Shown: positions 1-8,040 of the stretch, in pieces
Numbering within the stretch: the first letter of the stretch is position 1
Layout of the letters: every line of letters begins with the position of its first letter
Assembly: GCA_964565865.1 (NCBI GenBank)
Contig: CAZMGM010000014.1
Location: 1-53,271, forward strand
Direction of reading: 5' to 3'
DNA length: 53,271 bases
From: CBDAPI01 sp964565865
GTDB taxonomy: Bacteria > Acidobacteriota > UBA6911 > RPQK01 > CBDAPI01
Notes under the pieces: model-generated
Told to the model about the DNA's origin: nothing
The model's database searches: none
Seen by the model: only the letters and a program-made list of their open reading frames with translations
Program-made: the position numbers and the translations under genes

Positions 1-163
1 GAGCTACGCCCACCATATTCTCCGCTGCCCCGGAGGCAGGGGAACCACAGATTGTACAACCGATACCCTAACTGCGACAATTCAGAAGATCAGCCAATGG
101 TCAGAGATTCAGCGTTAAGCTTTCGGTAGAAAAGGGATTGGTCCCAGGTTTACAGTTCCATTC

Positions 164-1228
164 ATGCGCACCAATGGCCTGCCCCCGCCCGATGAAATGT
201 ACACGGCTCTGGTCGAACGGGACACTTCCTACGACGGCATCTTTGTTACCGGAGTCCGGACCACAGGAGTATTCTGCCGACCTAGCTGTCCCGCCCACAA
301 GCCTCATCGGGAAAACGTCGATTTCTTCGCCGAACCACGGGAAGCCCTGCTTGCCGGTTACCGATCCTGCCAGAGATGCGAACCTCTGCAGCCCAGTGAC
401 CACACTCCCGAATGGATAAAAAGTCTTCTGGCAGTTGTCGAGCAGGATCCTTTCAGGAAGTGGACCGGCTCCGATCTGCGCAAACGATCCTTGGATCCGG
501 ACAGGGTACGCCGCTGGTTCAAGAAGCACCATGGACTGACCTTTTATGCCTACCAGCGGGCTCGTCGACTGGGGCTGGCGTTGGGCCGGAATCAAGTTGG
601 CGAGGGCCAGGTAATGGTGGCTTACGACCATGACCTCGATGCACTCAGCGGTTTTCGGGATGCCTTCAATTGCATTCTGGACGCGACTCCGTCCCGGAGT
701 CGCGTCCAGAATGCCGCCTTCATGAGGTGTGTGCTGACTCCTCTCGGTCCGATGGTTGCGGCGGCTACGGAACAAGGCATCTGCCTCCTCGAGTTTGCTG
801 ATCTCCATCTGTTGGAGACTCAGATTCAGCGTCTAAAGATGCATCGGGATTGTACAGTGGTGCCCGGCCATAACAGTTATCTGGAGAGCCTCGATGAAGA
901 GTTGAAGCTCTACTTTCGGGGCGAACTGAGAGACTTTTCCATGCCCTTGATCATGGCCGGGTCTGATTTTCAGTGTGATGCCTGGGAGTTTCTGCAGTGG
1001 ATTCCCTACGGGGAGACACGCAGCTATACGGATCAGGCGCAAGCCATCGGGCGCCCCGACGCCCAGCGAGCGGTGGGCCGCGCCAACGGAGATAACAGGC
1101 TGACCATCCTGATCCCTTGCCACCGGGTCATCCGCAGCGATGGCACGATTTCAGGTTACGGGGGAGGAGTCTGGCGCAAACATTTCCTCCTCGCGCTAGA
1201 ACGCAACAAACGCGCACTTCCCCTGTAG
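164..1228 (+). CDS. ada: Ada: methylphosphotriester/O6-methylguanine-DNA methyltransferase and regulator
   Basis: Bifunctional DNA-alkylation repair protein and activator of the adaptive response. The 354 residues show the three classical parts in order. An N-terminal Ada zinc domain has Cys38, Cys42, Cys69 and Cys72, the same numbering as E. coli Ada. An AraC-type helix-turn-helix follows at about 90-180. The C-terminal methyltransferase has the active-site motif IPCHRV with Cys319, followed by GYGGGVWRK. Cys38 would accept methyl groups from phosphotriesters and switch on DNA binding; Cys319 would repair O6-methylguanine. No clear Shine-Dalgarno precedes the ATG at 164; an in-frame ATG at residue 12 is possible. 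A perfect inverted repeat lies inside the gene at the end of the AraC domain (separate entry). It stands alone on the plus strand upstream of tRNA-Leu. Confidence 0.95.
   Translation: MRTNGLPPPDEMYTALVERDTSYDGIFVTGVRTTGVFCRPSCPAHKPHRENVDFFAEPREALLAGYRSCQRCEPLQPSDHTPEWIKSLLAVVEQDPFRKWTGSDLRKRSLDPDRVRRWFKKHHGLTFYAYQRARRLGLALGRNQVGEGQVMVAYDHDLDALSGFRDAFNCILDATPSRSRVQNAAFMRCVLTPLGPMVAAATEQGICLLEFADLHLLETQIQRLKMHRDCTVVPGHNSYLESLDEELKLYFRGELRDFSMPLIMAGSDFQCDAWEFLQWIPYGETRSYTDQAQAIGRPDAQRAVGRANGDNRLTILIPCHRVIRSDGTISGYGGGVWRKHFLLALERNKRALPL
672..714. repeat. Perfect 20-bp inverted repeat, 3-nt loop, inside ada
   Basis: The left arm is 672-691 (GCATTCTGGACGCGACTCCG) and the right arm 695-714 is its exact reverse complement, separated by TCC. 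It is read in frame as residues 170-184 of Ada, where the AraC domain ends and the linker to the methyltransferase begins. No stop or frameshift results. Confidence 0.95.
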
Positions 1229-1293
1229 ACTCTGTCGTTCTTTGCGTGTTTGCGATTCATCCACTGCCACCGGAAGCCCACGACCAAAAGATC

Positions 1294-1299
1294 TACAAT
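1294..1299 (+). promoter_or_regulatory. Putative -10 element of tRNA-Leu
   Basis: TACAAT ends 15 nt before the tRNA 5' end. The same hexamer stands at nearly the same distance before the tRNA-Ala at the window end. No good -35 is visible. Confidence 0.4.
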
Positions 1300-1314
1300 G
1301 GGGAACTGTCGGGT

Positions 1315-1797
<483 letters not shown>

Positions 1798-2190
1798 TCA
1801 CGTCAACACTTCATGAATCACGCGGCCATGCACGTCGGTCAAACGCCGTTTGATCCCATTGTGGTAAAAGGTCAGCCGCTTCTGGTCGAGGCCGAGCAAG
1901 TGCAGGATTGTGGCGTGGAGGTCCTGGGCTGTTAGGATGTTTTCGACCGCTTTGAACCCGAATTCATCGGTCGCTCCGTAGCTGAATGGCGCCTTGACGC
2001 CTGCCCCGGCGAGCCAACAGGTAAAGCCGAAGGGATTATGGTCTCGCCCATGCGTGCCGACTTGAAACATCGGCATCCGACCAAACTCGGTGCAGAGCAA
2101 AACCAAGGTTGATTCGAGCAGCCCACGCTGCTTCAAATCTTGTAACAGGCCGGCCACCGGTTGGTCCAGGATTGTAGCGTGAACGCCCTT
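1798..2190 (-). pseudogene. C-terminal remnant of a DUF1501 (sulfatase-like) protein
   Basis: About 130 residues match the last quarter of DUF1501 proteins. Features seen are DLKQRGLLEST, the segment CTEFGRMP, GRDHNPFGFTCWLAGAGVK, and the usual ending NGIKRRLTDVHGRVIHEVL. Full-length members are roughly 400-480 residues, usually carry a Tat signal and often pair with PSD1 cytochrome proteins. Here the N-terminal three quarters are absent. The frame is open without interruption back to the TGA of argB and lies in the same frame as argB, so the first preserved residues follow directly after the argB stop (KGVHATILDQPVAGLL). A GTG at 2157 could act as a start, but a functional protein is unlikely. 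Known: these families are common in Planctomycetes and Acidobacteria. Inferred: it is a relic cut by the rearrangement that placed the arg operon here. Confidence 0.85.
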
Positions 2191-3069
2191 TCAGGACTCG
2201 ATCAGGGTCCCGCACCCTTCATTAGTGAAGATCTCCGAAAGAAGTGTATCGCGTTCCAGGCCGCTGATGATGTGGGCCCGGGGTACTCCACCTTCGATGG
2301 CGCGCCGGCAGGCCTCCAGCTTGACACTCATCCCTCCCTTGACGCTGCGGCCCAGACAATCATCCAGCTCGTCGAGCTGGATCTGAGAAATCAGGGTCTC
2401 TCGGTCGGTCGGATCACGAAGAACTCCCACGATCGGTGTCAGAAAAATCAGTTTCGTGGCCTCCAATGCAACCGCAATTTCAGCAGCCACAGTGTCAGCG
2501 TTGATGTTGTACACTTGGCCTCCTTCACCGCCCGCCATGGCACTGATCACAGGGACATAGGATCCCGAGATCAGATGGTTGATGACCTCGGGATTGACCG
2601 TTTCTACTTCGCCCACGAAGCCGAAATTTACCTTTCGGAGCTTTCCTGTCTCGCGGTCCACGACGTTCTGGACAGGGCGACGCAACGCCGAGATGAGGCC
2701 GGAATCAACTCCCGAAAGACCCACGGCCGGAACCTGGTGACGACTCAACCCGGCCAGGATGTCCGTGTTCAGCTTTCCGTTGAACACCATTTTGGCCACA
2801 TCCAGAGTCCTTGCATCGGTGACCCGGCGTCCGTTCACAACTTCCACCCGAATCCCCAGGTTGCGGGCCAGTTCCGAAGCCTGAGGGCCACCACCGTGAA
2901 CAACCACGACGTGTATGTTGAGCTGATGAAGCAAGGATATCTGGGTGACCAGCTGGTCCAGTGTTTCCTCCTCGGCCACAATCTCTCCCCCCATCTTGAC
3001 GACAAAGATCTTCCCACTGTAAAGGCGAAGATAAGGCAAAGCCTGCTTCAGTCCCACCACCGTACTCAT
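2191..3069 (-). CDS. argB: N-acetylglutamate (N-acylglutamate) kinase ArgB
   Basis: Phosphorylates N-acylglutamate with ATP, the second step of arginine synthesis in the cytoplasm. The 292 residues carry the amino-acid kinase hallmarks: VVKMGGE near residue 25, VVHGGGPQ near 59, and the late segment KGGMSVKLEACRRAIEGGV. A short helix LKQALPYLRLYSGK precedes the kinase core, as in arginine-sensitive hexameric ArgB, so feedback inhibition by arginine is plausible. It is the last gene of the minus-strand arg operon; its ATG overlaps the argF' stop by 4 nt, implying translational coupling. Since the neighbouring carbamoyltransferase may prefer succinyl substrates, the acyl group handled by this kinase is open. 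Confidence 0.95.
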   Translation of the reverse strand: MSTVVGLKQALPYLRLYSGKIFVVKMGGEIVAEEETLDQLVTQISLLHQLNIHVVVVHGGGPQASELARNLGIRVEVVNGRRVTDARTLDVAKMVFNGKLNTDILAGLSRHQVPAVGLSGVDSGLISALRRPVQNVVDRETGKLRKVNFGFVGEVETVNPEVINHLISGSYVPVISAMAGGEGGQVYNINADTVAAEIAVALEATKLIFLTPIVGVLRDPTDRETLISQIQLDELDDCLGRSVKGGMSVKLEACRRAIEGGVPRAHIISGLERDTLLSEIFTNEGCGTLIES

Positions 3070-4082
3070 ACCACTCCCTCCTTACTGAATGGTTCCTGAC
3101 CGAGCATATAGAGCAGCAGAGCCTTCTGCACATGCAGCCGGTTCTCGGCCTGGTCGACCACCACGCTGCAGGGTGAATCCAGGACTCGATCAGAAGCGAT
3201 TACGTTGCGCCTGACCGGCAAGCAGTGCATGAAGGAAGCTCCGGCCATTCCGGCCATCAGTCCTTCCGTGACTTGCCAGTGGCGATATTGATTCCGGATG
3301 TGCTGTTCCTGTTCTGGGTCCTGGTAGGTCTCCAGGCTTTTCCAGGACTTGGCATACACGACGCGTGCGCCCTCCACCGCTTCCAGGTCTTCGCTTTCAT
3401 CAATGGAAGCACCCGTCTCTGCGGCTATCTTGCCTGTCAATTCAGTGAGCTGGTCATCCAGAGCGAACTCGGGAGGTCGCAGGATGGTCAGACTGAGACC
3501 GCGTTGAGCTGCAATGAGGGCCACCGACCTGGGCACGGCGAGAGGAAGAGCACGGGGATGATAAGCCCAGGTTAAGACGAGTCTGGAACCCGGGACCAGG
3601 CCCAGTTCGTTCCAGGTCAGTGCATCTCCCAGAGACTGACAGGGATGCCAAAGAGACGACTCCAGATTAATGATAGGAACAGTGGCGTGGCGGGCGAATT
3701 CCGACAGGACAGGATCTGTGGAGTCCACCGCCCAGGACTGTCCCGAAGGAAAGGCCCGCACCGCCAGAGCATCAAAATACCGAGAGAGAACGGGTGCTGC
3801 CTCGCGCACATGCTCGGCTTTGTCCCCGTCCATGACCACCCCGTCCTCGGTCTCGATGTTCCAGACCCCGCTTCCCACATTGAGGGTTACCGAATGGCCT
3901 CCCAGCTGCTGCATGGCAACGGCGAAAGAAGTCTGTGTCCGTAAACTGGGATTGAAAAAGAGCATGCCCAGAGATTTCCCCGTCAGGTTACCTGCGACGG
4001 TACCGTTTTTGATCTTTGAGGCGAACTCAAGGAAACGCTCGAGCTGAACCGGTGAGAAGCAATCGGTGGAAGTGAAGTGCAT
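3066..4082 (-). CDS. argF': N-acetyl/N-succinyl-ornithine carbamoyltransferase (ArgF')
   Basis: Transfers the carbamoyl group from carbamoyl phosphate to an N-acylated ornithine, giving acyl-citrulline. The 338 residues follow the Xanthomonas/Bacteroides acylornithine branch rather than ordinary OTCase: FFNPSLRT at 42-49, VMDGD at 83-87, VRAFP, VLTWAYHPRALPLAV, VYAKSW, HCLPVRRNV and DQAENRLHVQKA near the end. From memory of the family, the residue two after the GD of VMDGD decides specificity: Glu in Xanthomonas acetylornithine enzyme, Pro in Bacteroides succinylornithine enzyme. Here it is Ala89 (GDKAEH), which points to succinylornithine. The carbamoyl-phosphate loop reads SLRTQ instead of the usual SxRTR, with Gln50 in place of Arg. 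It lies 8 nt after argD and overlaps argB. Confidence 0.93.
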   Translation of the reverse strand: MHFTSTDCFSPVQLERFLEFASKIKNGTVAGNLTGKSLGMLFFNPSLRTQTSFAVAMQQLGGHSVTLNVGSGVWNIETEDGVVMDGDKAEHVREAAPVLSRYFDALAVRAFPSGQSWAVDSTDPVLSEFARHATVPIINLESSLWHPCQSLGDALTWNELGLVPGSRLVLTWAYHPRALPLAVPRSVALIAAQRGLSLTILRPPEFALDDQLTELTGKIAAETGASIDESEDLEAVEGARVVYAKSWKSLETYQDPEQEQHIRNQYRHWQVTEGLMAGMAGASFMHCLPVRRNVIASDRVLDSPCSVVVDQAENRLHVQKALLLYMLGQEPFSKEGVV

Positions 4083-4090
4083 ACTGGTTC

Positions 4091-5254
4091 CTATACGGAG
4101 AAGCGCTCCAGAACTGTGGCCAGGTGCCCAAAGTCCTTTTCTTCAATCGTCAAGGGCGGCATCAGGCGGACCACGTGCGGGTCGGCAGAAGTGCCGGCCA
4201 GAATTTGATTCTCAAACAGGAACCTGGTGACGGTTCTGGCCGGTACGTTGGTTTCCAGGCCCAGCAGTAGCCCGTATCCCCGCACCGACGAAACCGGCCC
4301 GGCGATAAGCATTCGGTGAGCGATCGACTCGAGATGGAGGGCGTTCTCAATTAGTTTTTCCCTTTCAATGGCATCCAGTACAGCCAGCCCTGCAGCACAG
4401 GCTACGGGTCCTCCACCGAAGGTTGAACCCAGTTCCCCAAGCTTGATTTCCAGGGCAGCTTCTTCCGTGGCGAGCACCGCGCCGGTTGGGATTCCGTTGG
4501 CCAGCCCCTTGGCGGTTGTGAGTAGGTCCGGTTTGCAGTCGAACCGTTCCGATGCAAAAGTCGCACCCGTACGGCCCATCCCGGTTTGAACTTCATCAAA
4601 GATCACCATGGTCCCATTCTGATGACAGAGCTCGACCAGATCGGGAAGGTACCCGGTGTAGGCGCTGCGAACTCCATTCATACTCTGGATGGGTTCAAGA
4701 ATCACTGCCGCCGTGTCGGAGTTAAGTTGTTTCTGCAGCGATTCCAGATCCCCGAACTCCGCCACGTCCACCGCGCGGACAAGGGACGGGAACTGCTCCC
4801 GATAGTTTCCGATCGTGGTGACCGACAGGGCTCCGGCCGTGCGTCCATGAAAGCCACCCCTCATGGTGACAAGACCACTCCGCCCGGTGGCCTTGAGGGC
4901 TACCTTGATAGCGGTCTCGTTGGCTTCGGCCCCGGAGTTACACAAGAACAGACGGCTCAGATGTGGGGGTGCAAAAGCGATCAGACGCTGCTGGTATATA
5001 GCCCTGATATCGTTGGATGCAACGTTTGAATAGAAGCCCAGCCTCCCGGCTTGGCGCGTGATGGCTTCAACCCAGCCGGGGTGGCAATGACCGATGAGAG
5101 CCACGCAGTGCCCCCCATACAGGTCGAGATATTCCACGCCTGCAGAATCACGGACCTTACATCCATTTCCTTCCACCAGCGTGATGGGCCACTTCGAATA
5201 GGTCGGAATCTGGTACTGATTCTCCAGGTCTTGATAAAGAGTCGTAGCGCACAT
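4091..5254 (-). CDS. argD: Acetylornithine/succinylornithine aminotransferase ArgD
   Basis: PLP-dependent class III aminotransferase that converts N-acylglutamate semialdehyde to N-acylornithine using glutamate. At 387 residues the length is normal. Seen are LCNSGAEANETAIK (about 104-117), the cofactor-binding FDEVQTGMGRTG with Asp220, and the Schiff-base lysine Lys249 in TTAKGLANGIP. It is third in the minus-strand operon, 9 nt after argC and 8 nt before argF'. The sequence does not tell acetyl- from succinyl-ornithine preference. Confidence 0.95.
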   Translation of the reverse strand: MCATTLYQDLENQYQIPTYSKWPITLVEGNGCKVRDSAGVEYLDLYGGHCVALIGHCHPGWVEAITRQAGRLGFYSNVASNDIRAIYQQRLIAFAPPHLSRLFLCNSGAEANETAIKVALKATGRSGLVTMRGGFHGRTAGALSVTTIGNYREQFPSLVRAVDVAEFGDLESLQKQLNSDTAAVILEPIQSMNGVRSAYTGYLPDLVELCHQNGTMVIFDEVQTGMGRTGATFASERFDCKPDLLTTAKGLANGIPTGAVLATEEAALEIKLGELGSTFGGGPVACAAGLAVLDAIEREKLIENALHLESIAHRMLIAGPVSSVRGYGLLLGLETNVPARTVTRFLFENQILAGTSADPHVVRLMPPLTIEEKDFGHLATVLERFSV

Positions 5255-5263
5255 GATCTTTCT

Positions 5264-6322
5264 CTAAACGGGCCGCGCCGGGGGTGTCTGAAGTCCTGAG
5301 GTCTCGGCCCAGCCCGCCATCAGATTGGCATTCTGGATCGCCTGACCGGCGGCTCCCTTGATGAGATTGTCGATAGCTGCACAGATCAGAACCCGCCTTC
5401 CTCGGACATGGATCGATAGGTCGCATCGATTCGTTCCCGAGACTTCGGTCAGTGAAGGAGACTCGGCGAGCAGTCGTACGAAGGGGGCTTGGGCATAGAC
5501 TTTCTGAAAGCACTCCGCCAGGTGGCATGCTTCTACCCGTTCGGAGTAGAAAGCGTGAACCGTGACAAAGATCCCGCGCACCAGGGGGGCCATCTGGGGA
5601 ACGAAGGAGATCTCGGTCAGGGAGCTTCCTCCTAGCTGGTTCCATGACTGTTCAATTTCCGGCAGGTGTTGGTGGTCCAGAGGCTTATAGGCCCTGAAAT
5701 TGTTGGCTCGCAAAGGATGATGGGTCGTGGGCCGGGGCTGAATTCCCGCTCCCGAAGAACCGGTCTTCCCGTCAATAGCGACAAAGAGGAGCTCCTTTTC
5801 GAAACTGGCCAGAGGTAACAAAGCGAGTTGCGCAGCTGTCGCAAAGCAGCCCGGATTGGAGACGAAACGAGTGGCCTGGATTCCCTTGCGGTGGAATTCG
5901 GGGAGTCCGTAAACAAACCTCGCCAGCCAGTCGGGACGGGAGTGCTCCACACCGTAATAGCGCTGGTACTTCTCCGGGGAGTCAAGCCGGAAGTCGCCCG
6001 AGAGATCAATGACCCTGGTGTCATCTCCACCAATCTCCTCAAGAATCGAGGGGAGAACCAGCATGGTGCGGCCATGGCTCATTGCCGAGAAAAGGGTCCA
6101 CTGCCCTCGCCCCAGCCGACTCCATTCAAAATCCTGGGGAGAAAGAAAGGGGGTTTCGATTAGCCCCTGTAATTCCGGATAAACTTCTCCGATAGACTTC
6201 CCGGTCTGGCTTTCAGAAAGGGCTGCCGCCACTTCGAAGCGGGGATGAAGAACAAGCAGCCGGAGCAGCTCTCTTCCGACGAAACCGCCGGCTCCCAGGA
6301 CGACAGCCTTCTCAGAAGGCAT
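5264..6322 (-). CDS. argC: N-acetyl-gamma-glutamyl-phosphate reductase ArgC
   Basis: NADPH-dependent reduction of N-acylglutamyl phosphate to the semialdehyde, third step of arginine synthesis. The 352 residues show the dinucleotide-binding start VVLGAGGFVGRELLRLL and the catalytic cysteine Cys159 in FVSNPGCFATAAQLALLPL, followed by GKTGSSGAG. The ATG overlaps the end of the upstream P-loop gene by 11 nt, and argD follows after 9 nt, so it is clearly co-transcribed and probably translationally coupled. Confidence 0.96.
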   Translation of the reverse strand: MPSEKAVVLGAGGFVGRELLRLLVLHPRFEVAAALSESQTGKSIGEVYPELQGLIETPFLSPQDFEWSRLGRGQWTLFSAMSHGRTMLVLPSILEEIGGDDTRVIDLSGDFRLDSPEKYQRYYGVEHSRPDWLARFVYGLPEFHRKGIQATRFVSNPGCFATAAQLALLPLASFEKELLFVAIDGKTGSSGAGIQPRPTTHHPLRANNFRAYKPLDHQHLPEIEQSWNQLGGSSLTEISFVPQMAPLVRGIFVTVHAFYSERVEACHLAECFQKVYAQAPFVRLLAESPSLTEVSGTNRCDLSIHVRGRRVLICAAIDNLIKGAAGQAIQNANLMAGWAETSGLQTPPARPV

Positions 6323-7361
6323 GCTGGATCACCTCGCCGTACACTGTCTCGATTAACGGCTCAGGATGGGTACGAGCATTGGCCGCCTTCAATCCCAGCC
6401 GCTTCTCAATAAACTTGCGCCCCACCTTGTTGTCCGTGACAGGTCCGGCCACCACCTGGATTTCGATACCCAGGTGCTTCAGAAAACGGCAGGCTCCCCA
6501 GGCTCCCGCCGGGTCGTTAGCGCACAGGACGACACTGCGTAGCCACTGCTTGACTTCAACGTCATCCAGTACCGCCTGGACCCCGTAGTCTCCGAAAATT
6601 CCGTCTCCAAACTCGAGTACGACCACGTCTGGCTTGGTCCGGCTCAAGTTGCTGATCAGACGGCGGGTCACTGCCGGTGCCGTGTCGGGATTCGTGGCCA
6701 CAACCCCCGCATCAGCAAAGGAGAGCGCCTCGGTGGCGCCATAATCGATCATGCGCAGGACGTCCTGTCTGAGTGCCACGCCAGTCACCTTCCCGGCCGA
6801 GACCTTCATTCCCCTTTTGACCAGACCGTGGATCACCTCGCAGGCCGCTACCGTTTTCCCTGCATTCATGCAGGTACCCACGACGGCTACGAGGGGCGGC
6901 ATCTTCCGCACATCCTGGTCTTCGGGAATTGCCTCCAGTTTAATGTGCGCAGGAACCCCGACCCTTTTCCCCAAATAAGGAAAGTGGAGAACGGCTCCCA
7001 GGATCTCTACCTCGAAGGGGCTCCCCACGTCCGGATTATAGGAAGTGCATTCACCGAGCACGCCCCCCAGATTCAGAAGATGAATCCGGTCCCCCGTCAC
7101 GACCTTTTCCGGGAGGCGGCCCTCATAGCCGTGCAGAGCATTCCGATGCCCCAGGACACCGGCAATACAGTCTCCGCTCTTGAGCGGGACCATCCGCCCT
7201 TCGGAGTTCTCCAGTTCGTTGTAGACGCTCTTGTCGTTCAAAACCCGGCCCGCAACGATAAAACCTTCCTCTACTACGATCTCGTCCGTCAGGTACACAT
7301 CGCGGGCAATCCCGGCCCGGAACGCCGCAGACCCGATCTTGTCCAGCCGTACTCGTTTCAT
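6312..7361 (-). CDS. P-loop (deviant Walker A) protein heading the arg operon, DUF1611-like
   Basis: First gene of the arginine operon, about 349 residues. The ATG at 7361 is preferred over an upstream TTG because GAGGGA lies 9 nt before it. Residues 1-150 form an uncharacterised, probably beta-rich domain. From about 155 a P-loop fold begins, with VVGTCMNAGKT (deviant Walker A like GTDxxxGKT of dethiobiotin synthetases and DUF1611), then VSAGKVTG, and DVVVLEFGDGIFGDYG near 246-260, recalling the acidic loop after strand 4 in those families. Known: a DUF1611 protein (DgcN) has been described as a D-glutamate N-acetyltransferase. Inferred: this protein could supply or regulate the missing N-acylation of glutamate, as no argA or argJ is in the window. 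It overlaps argC by 11 nt. Function not established. Confidence 0.8.
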   Translation of the reverse strand: MKRVRLDKIGSAAFRAGIARDVYLTDEIVVEEGFIVAGRVLNDKSVYNELENSEGRMVPLKSGDCIAGVLGHRNALHGYEGRLPEKVVTGDRIHLLNLGGVLGECTSYNPDVGSPFEVEILGAVLHFPYLGKRVGVPAHIKLEAIPEDQDVRKMPPLVAVVGTCMNAGKTVAACEVIHGLVKRGMKVSAGKVTGVALRQDVLRMIDYGATEALSFADAGVVATNPDTAPAVTRRLISNLSRTKPDVVVLEFGDGIFGDYGVQAVLDDVEVKQWLRSVVLCANDPAGAWGACRFLKHLGIEIQVVAGPVTDNKVGRKFIEKRLGLKAANARTHPEPLIETVYGEVIQHAF

Positions 7362-7398
7362 TTTCAAACTTCCCTCAAGCTATCTATTTTAATAAAAA

Positions 7399-7414
7399 TG
7401 CATAACTCTATGCA
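7399..7414. promoter_or_regulatory. ARG-box-like palindrome near the minus-strand arg operon
   Basis: TGCATA-ACTC-TATGCA is a perfect 6+6 palindrome with 4-nt spacer, 38 nt upstream of the P-loop gene start. It resembles the ArgR half-site pair (TGAAT/ATTCA spaced by 4), and the regulator gene argR is divergently adjacent. Confidence 0.55.
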
Positions 7415-7500
7415 ACTAGTTTTTCCTGCATTCCCTCGGTATTCAAGGATTAATCCGATTTCAACATGTTTAAAATAGATAAATATGAGCCAGGATCGAT

Positions 7501-7530
7501 TTGACAATCCTCTATTTTTATGTACATAAT
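7501..7530 (+). promoter_or_regulatory. Putative argR promoter
   Basis: TTGACA (7501-7506) and CATAAT (7525-7530) are separated by 18 bp in an otherwise AT-rich stretch. The -10 lies inside the ARG-box-like site 7521-7538, which would allow ArgR autorepression. Confidence 0.55.
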
Positions 7531-7538
7531 TATTCACA
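7521..7538. promoter_or_regulatory. ARG-box-like operator before argR
   Basis: TGTACATAATTATTCACA is a near-palindrome whose core TACAT-AATT-ATTCA departs from the ARG-box core TGAAT-wwww-ATTCA at two positions. It lies over the putative -10 of argR. Confidence 0.55.
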
Positions 7539-7623
7539 TTTACGTTGGAGAGTAGCTGGGTGTTTTCAACCTAAAATCGAGAAAGTCTGATCGTAAAGAG
7601 GGTGGTTTACCTCGTAGAGAATC

Positions 7624-8040
7624 ATGAAGAAGCGGCGACAAAGACAGGTTCTGCAGGTCGTAACGGCGGAGGCGATCCGCAGTCAAGAACAGCTGCGTAG
7701 CCACCTCGCCGAGCGGGGATGCAGGGTAACCCAGGCAACATTGTCGCGGGATTTGAAGGACCTGAGAATCGTTAAAACTACGGATGCCACGGGTAGTTAC
7801 CGCTATCGGTCTCTGCACGAACCCAGTCAGCAGACGCCCCGCTGGAGTGTCAGTGGGAACTTGATCGTGATCCGTACACAAAGAGGACTGGCGGCGGCGC
7901 TGGCTTATGAAATCGACGCCCTGGAACTGGCCGAAATAGAGGGGACCGTGGCCGGAGAAGATACGATTCTGGCCGTTGTGGCCCAGGGCCATCAAGCCGC
8001 CGATGTGGAGCAGAAACTATGGGGCATCCTCAAAAAATAA
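7624..8040 (+). CDS. argR: Arginine repressor ArgR
   Basis: Hexameric arginine-sensing DNA-binding regulator. The 138 residues comprise an N-terminal winged helix (about 8-72) with SQEQLRSHLAERGCRVTQAT followed by LSRDLKDLRIVK, and a C-terminal oligomerisation/arginine-binding domain ending GTVAGEDTILAVVAQG. It is the first gene of the plus-strand unit, with argG overlapping its end by 22 nt, and is divergent from the other arg genes. Its own promoter and the opposite operon both carry ARG-box-like sites, so it most likely controls both units and itself. Confidence 0.95.
   Translation: MKKRRQRQVLQVVTAEAIRSQEQLRSHLAERGCRVTQATLSRDLKDLRIVKTTDATGSYRYRSLHEPSQQTPRWSVSGNLIVIRTQRGLAAALAYEIDALELAEIEGTVAGEDTILAVVAQGHQAADVEQKLWGILKK

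Noticed and set aside
101..808. 235-residue minus-strand frame opposite ada
   Set aside because: It is open mainly because ada is well coded on the plus strand, and it reads the inverted repeat a second time. It has no family likeness.
2161..3099. 312-residue plus-strand frame opposite argB
   Set aside because: The minus strand encodes a complete ArgB with all motifs; the opposite frame has no motif and is a shadow.
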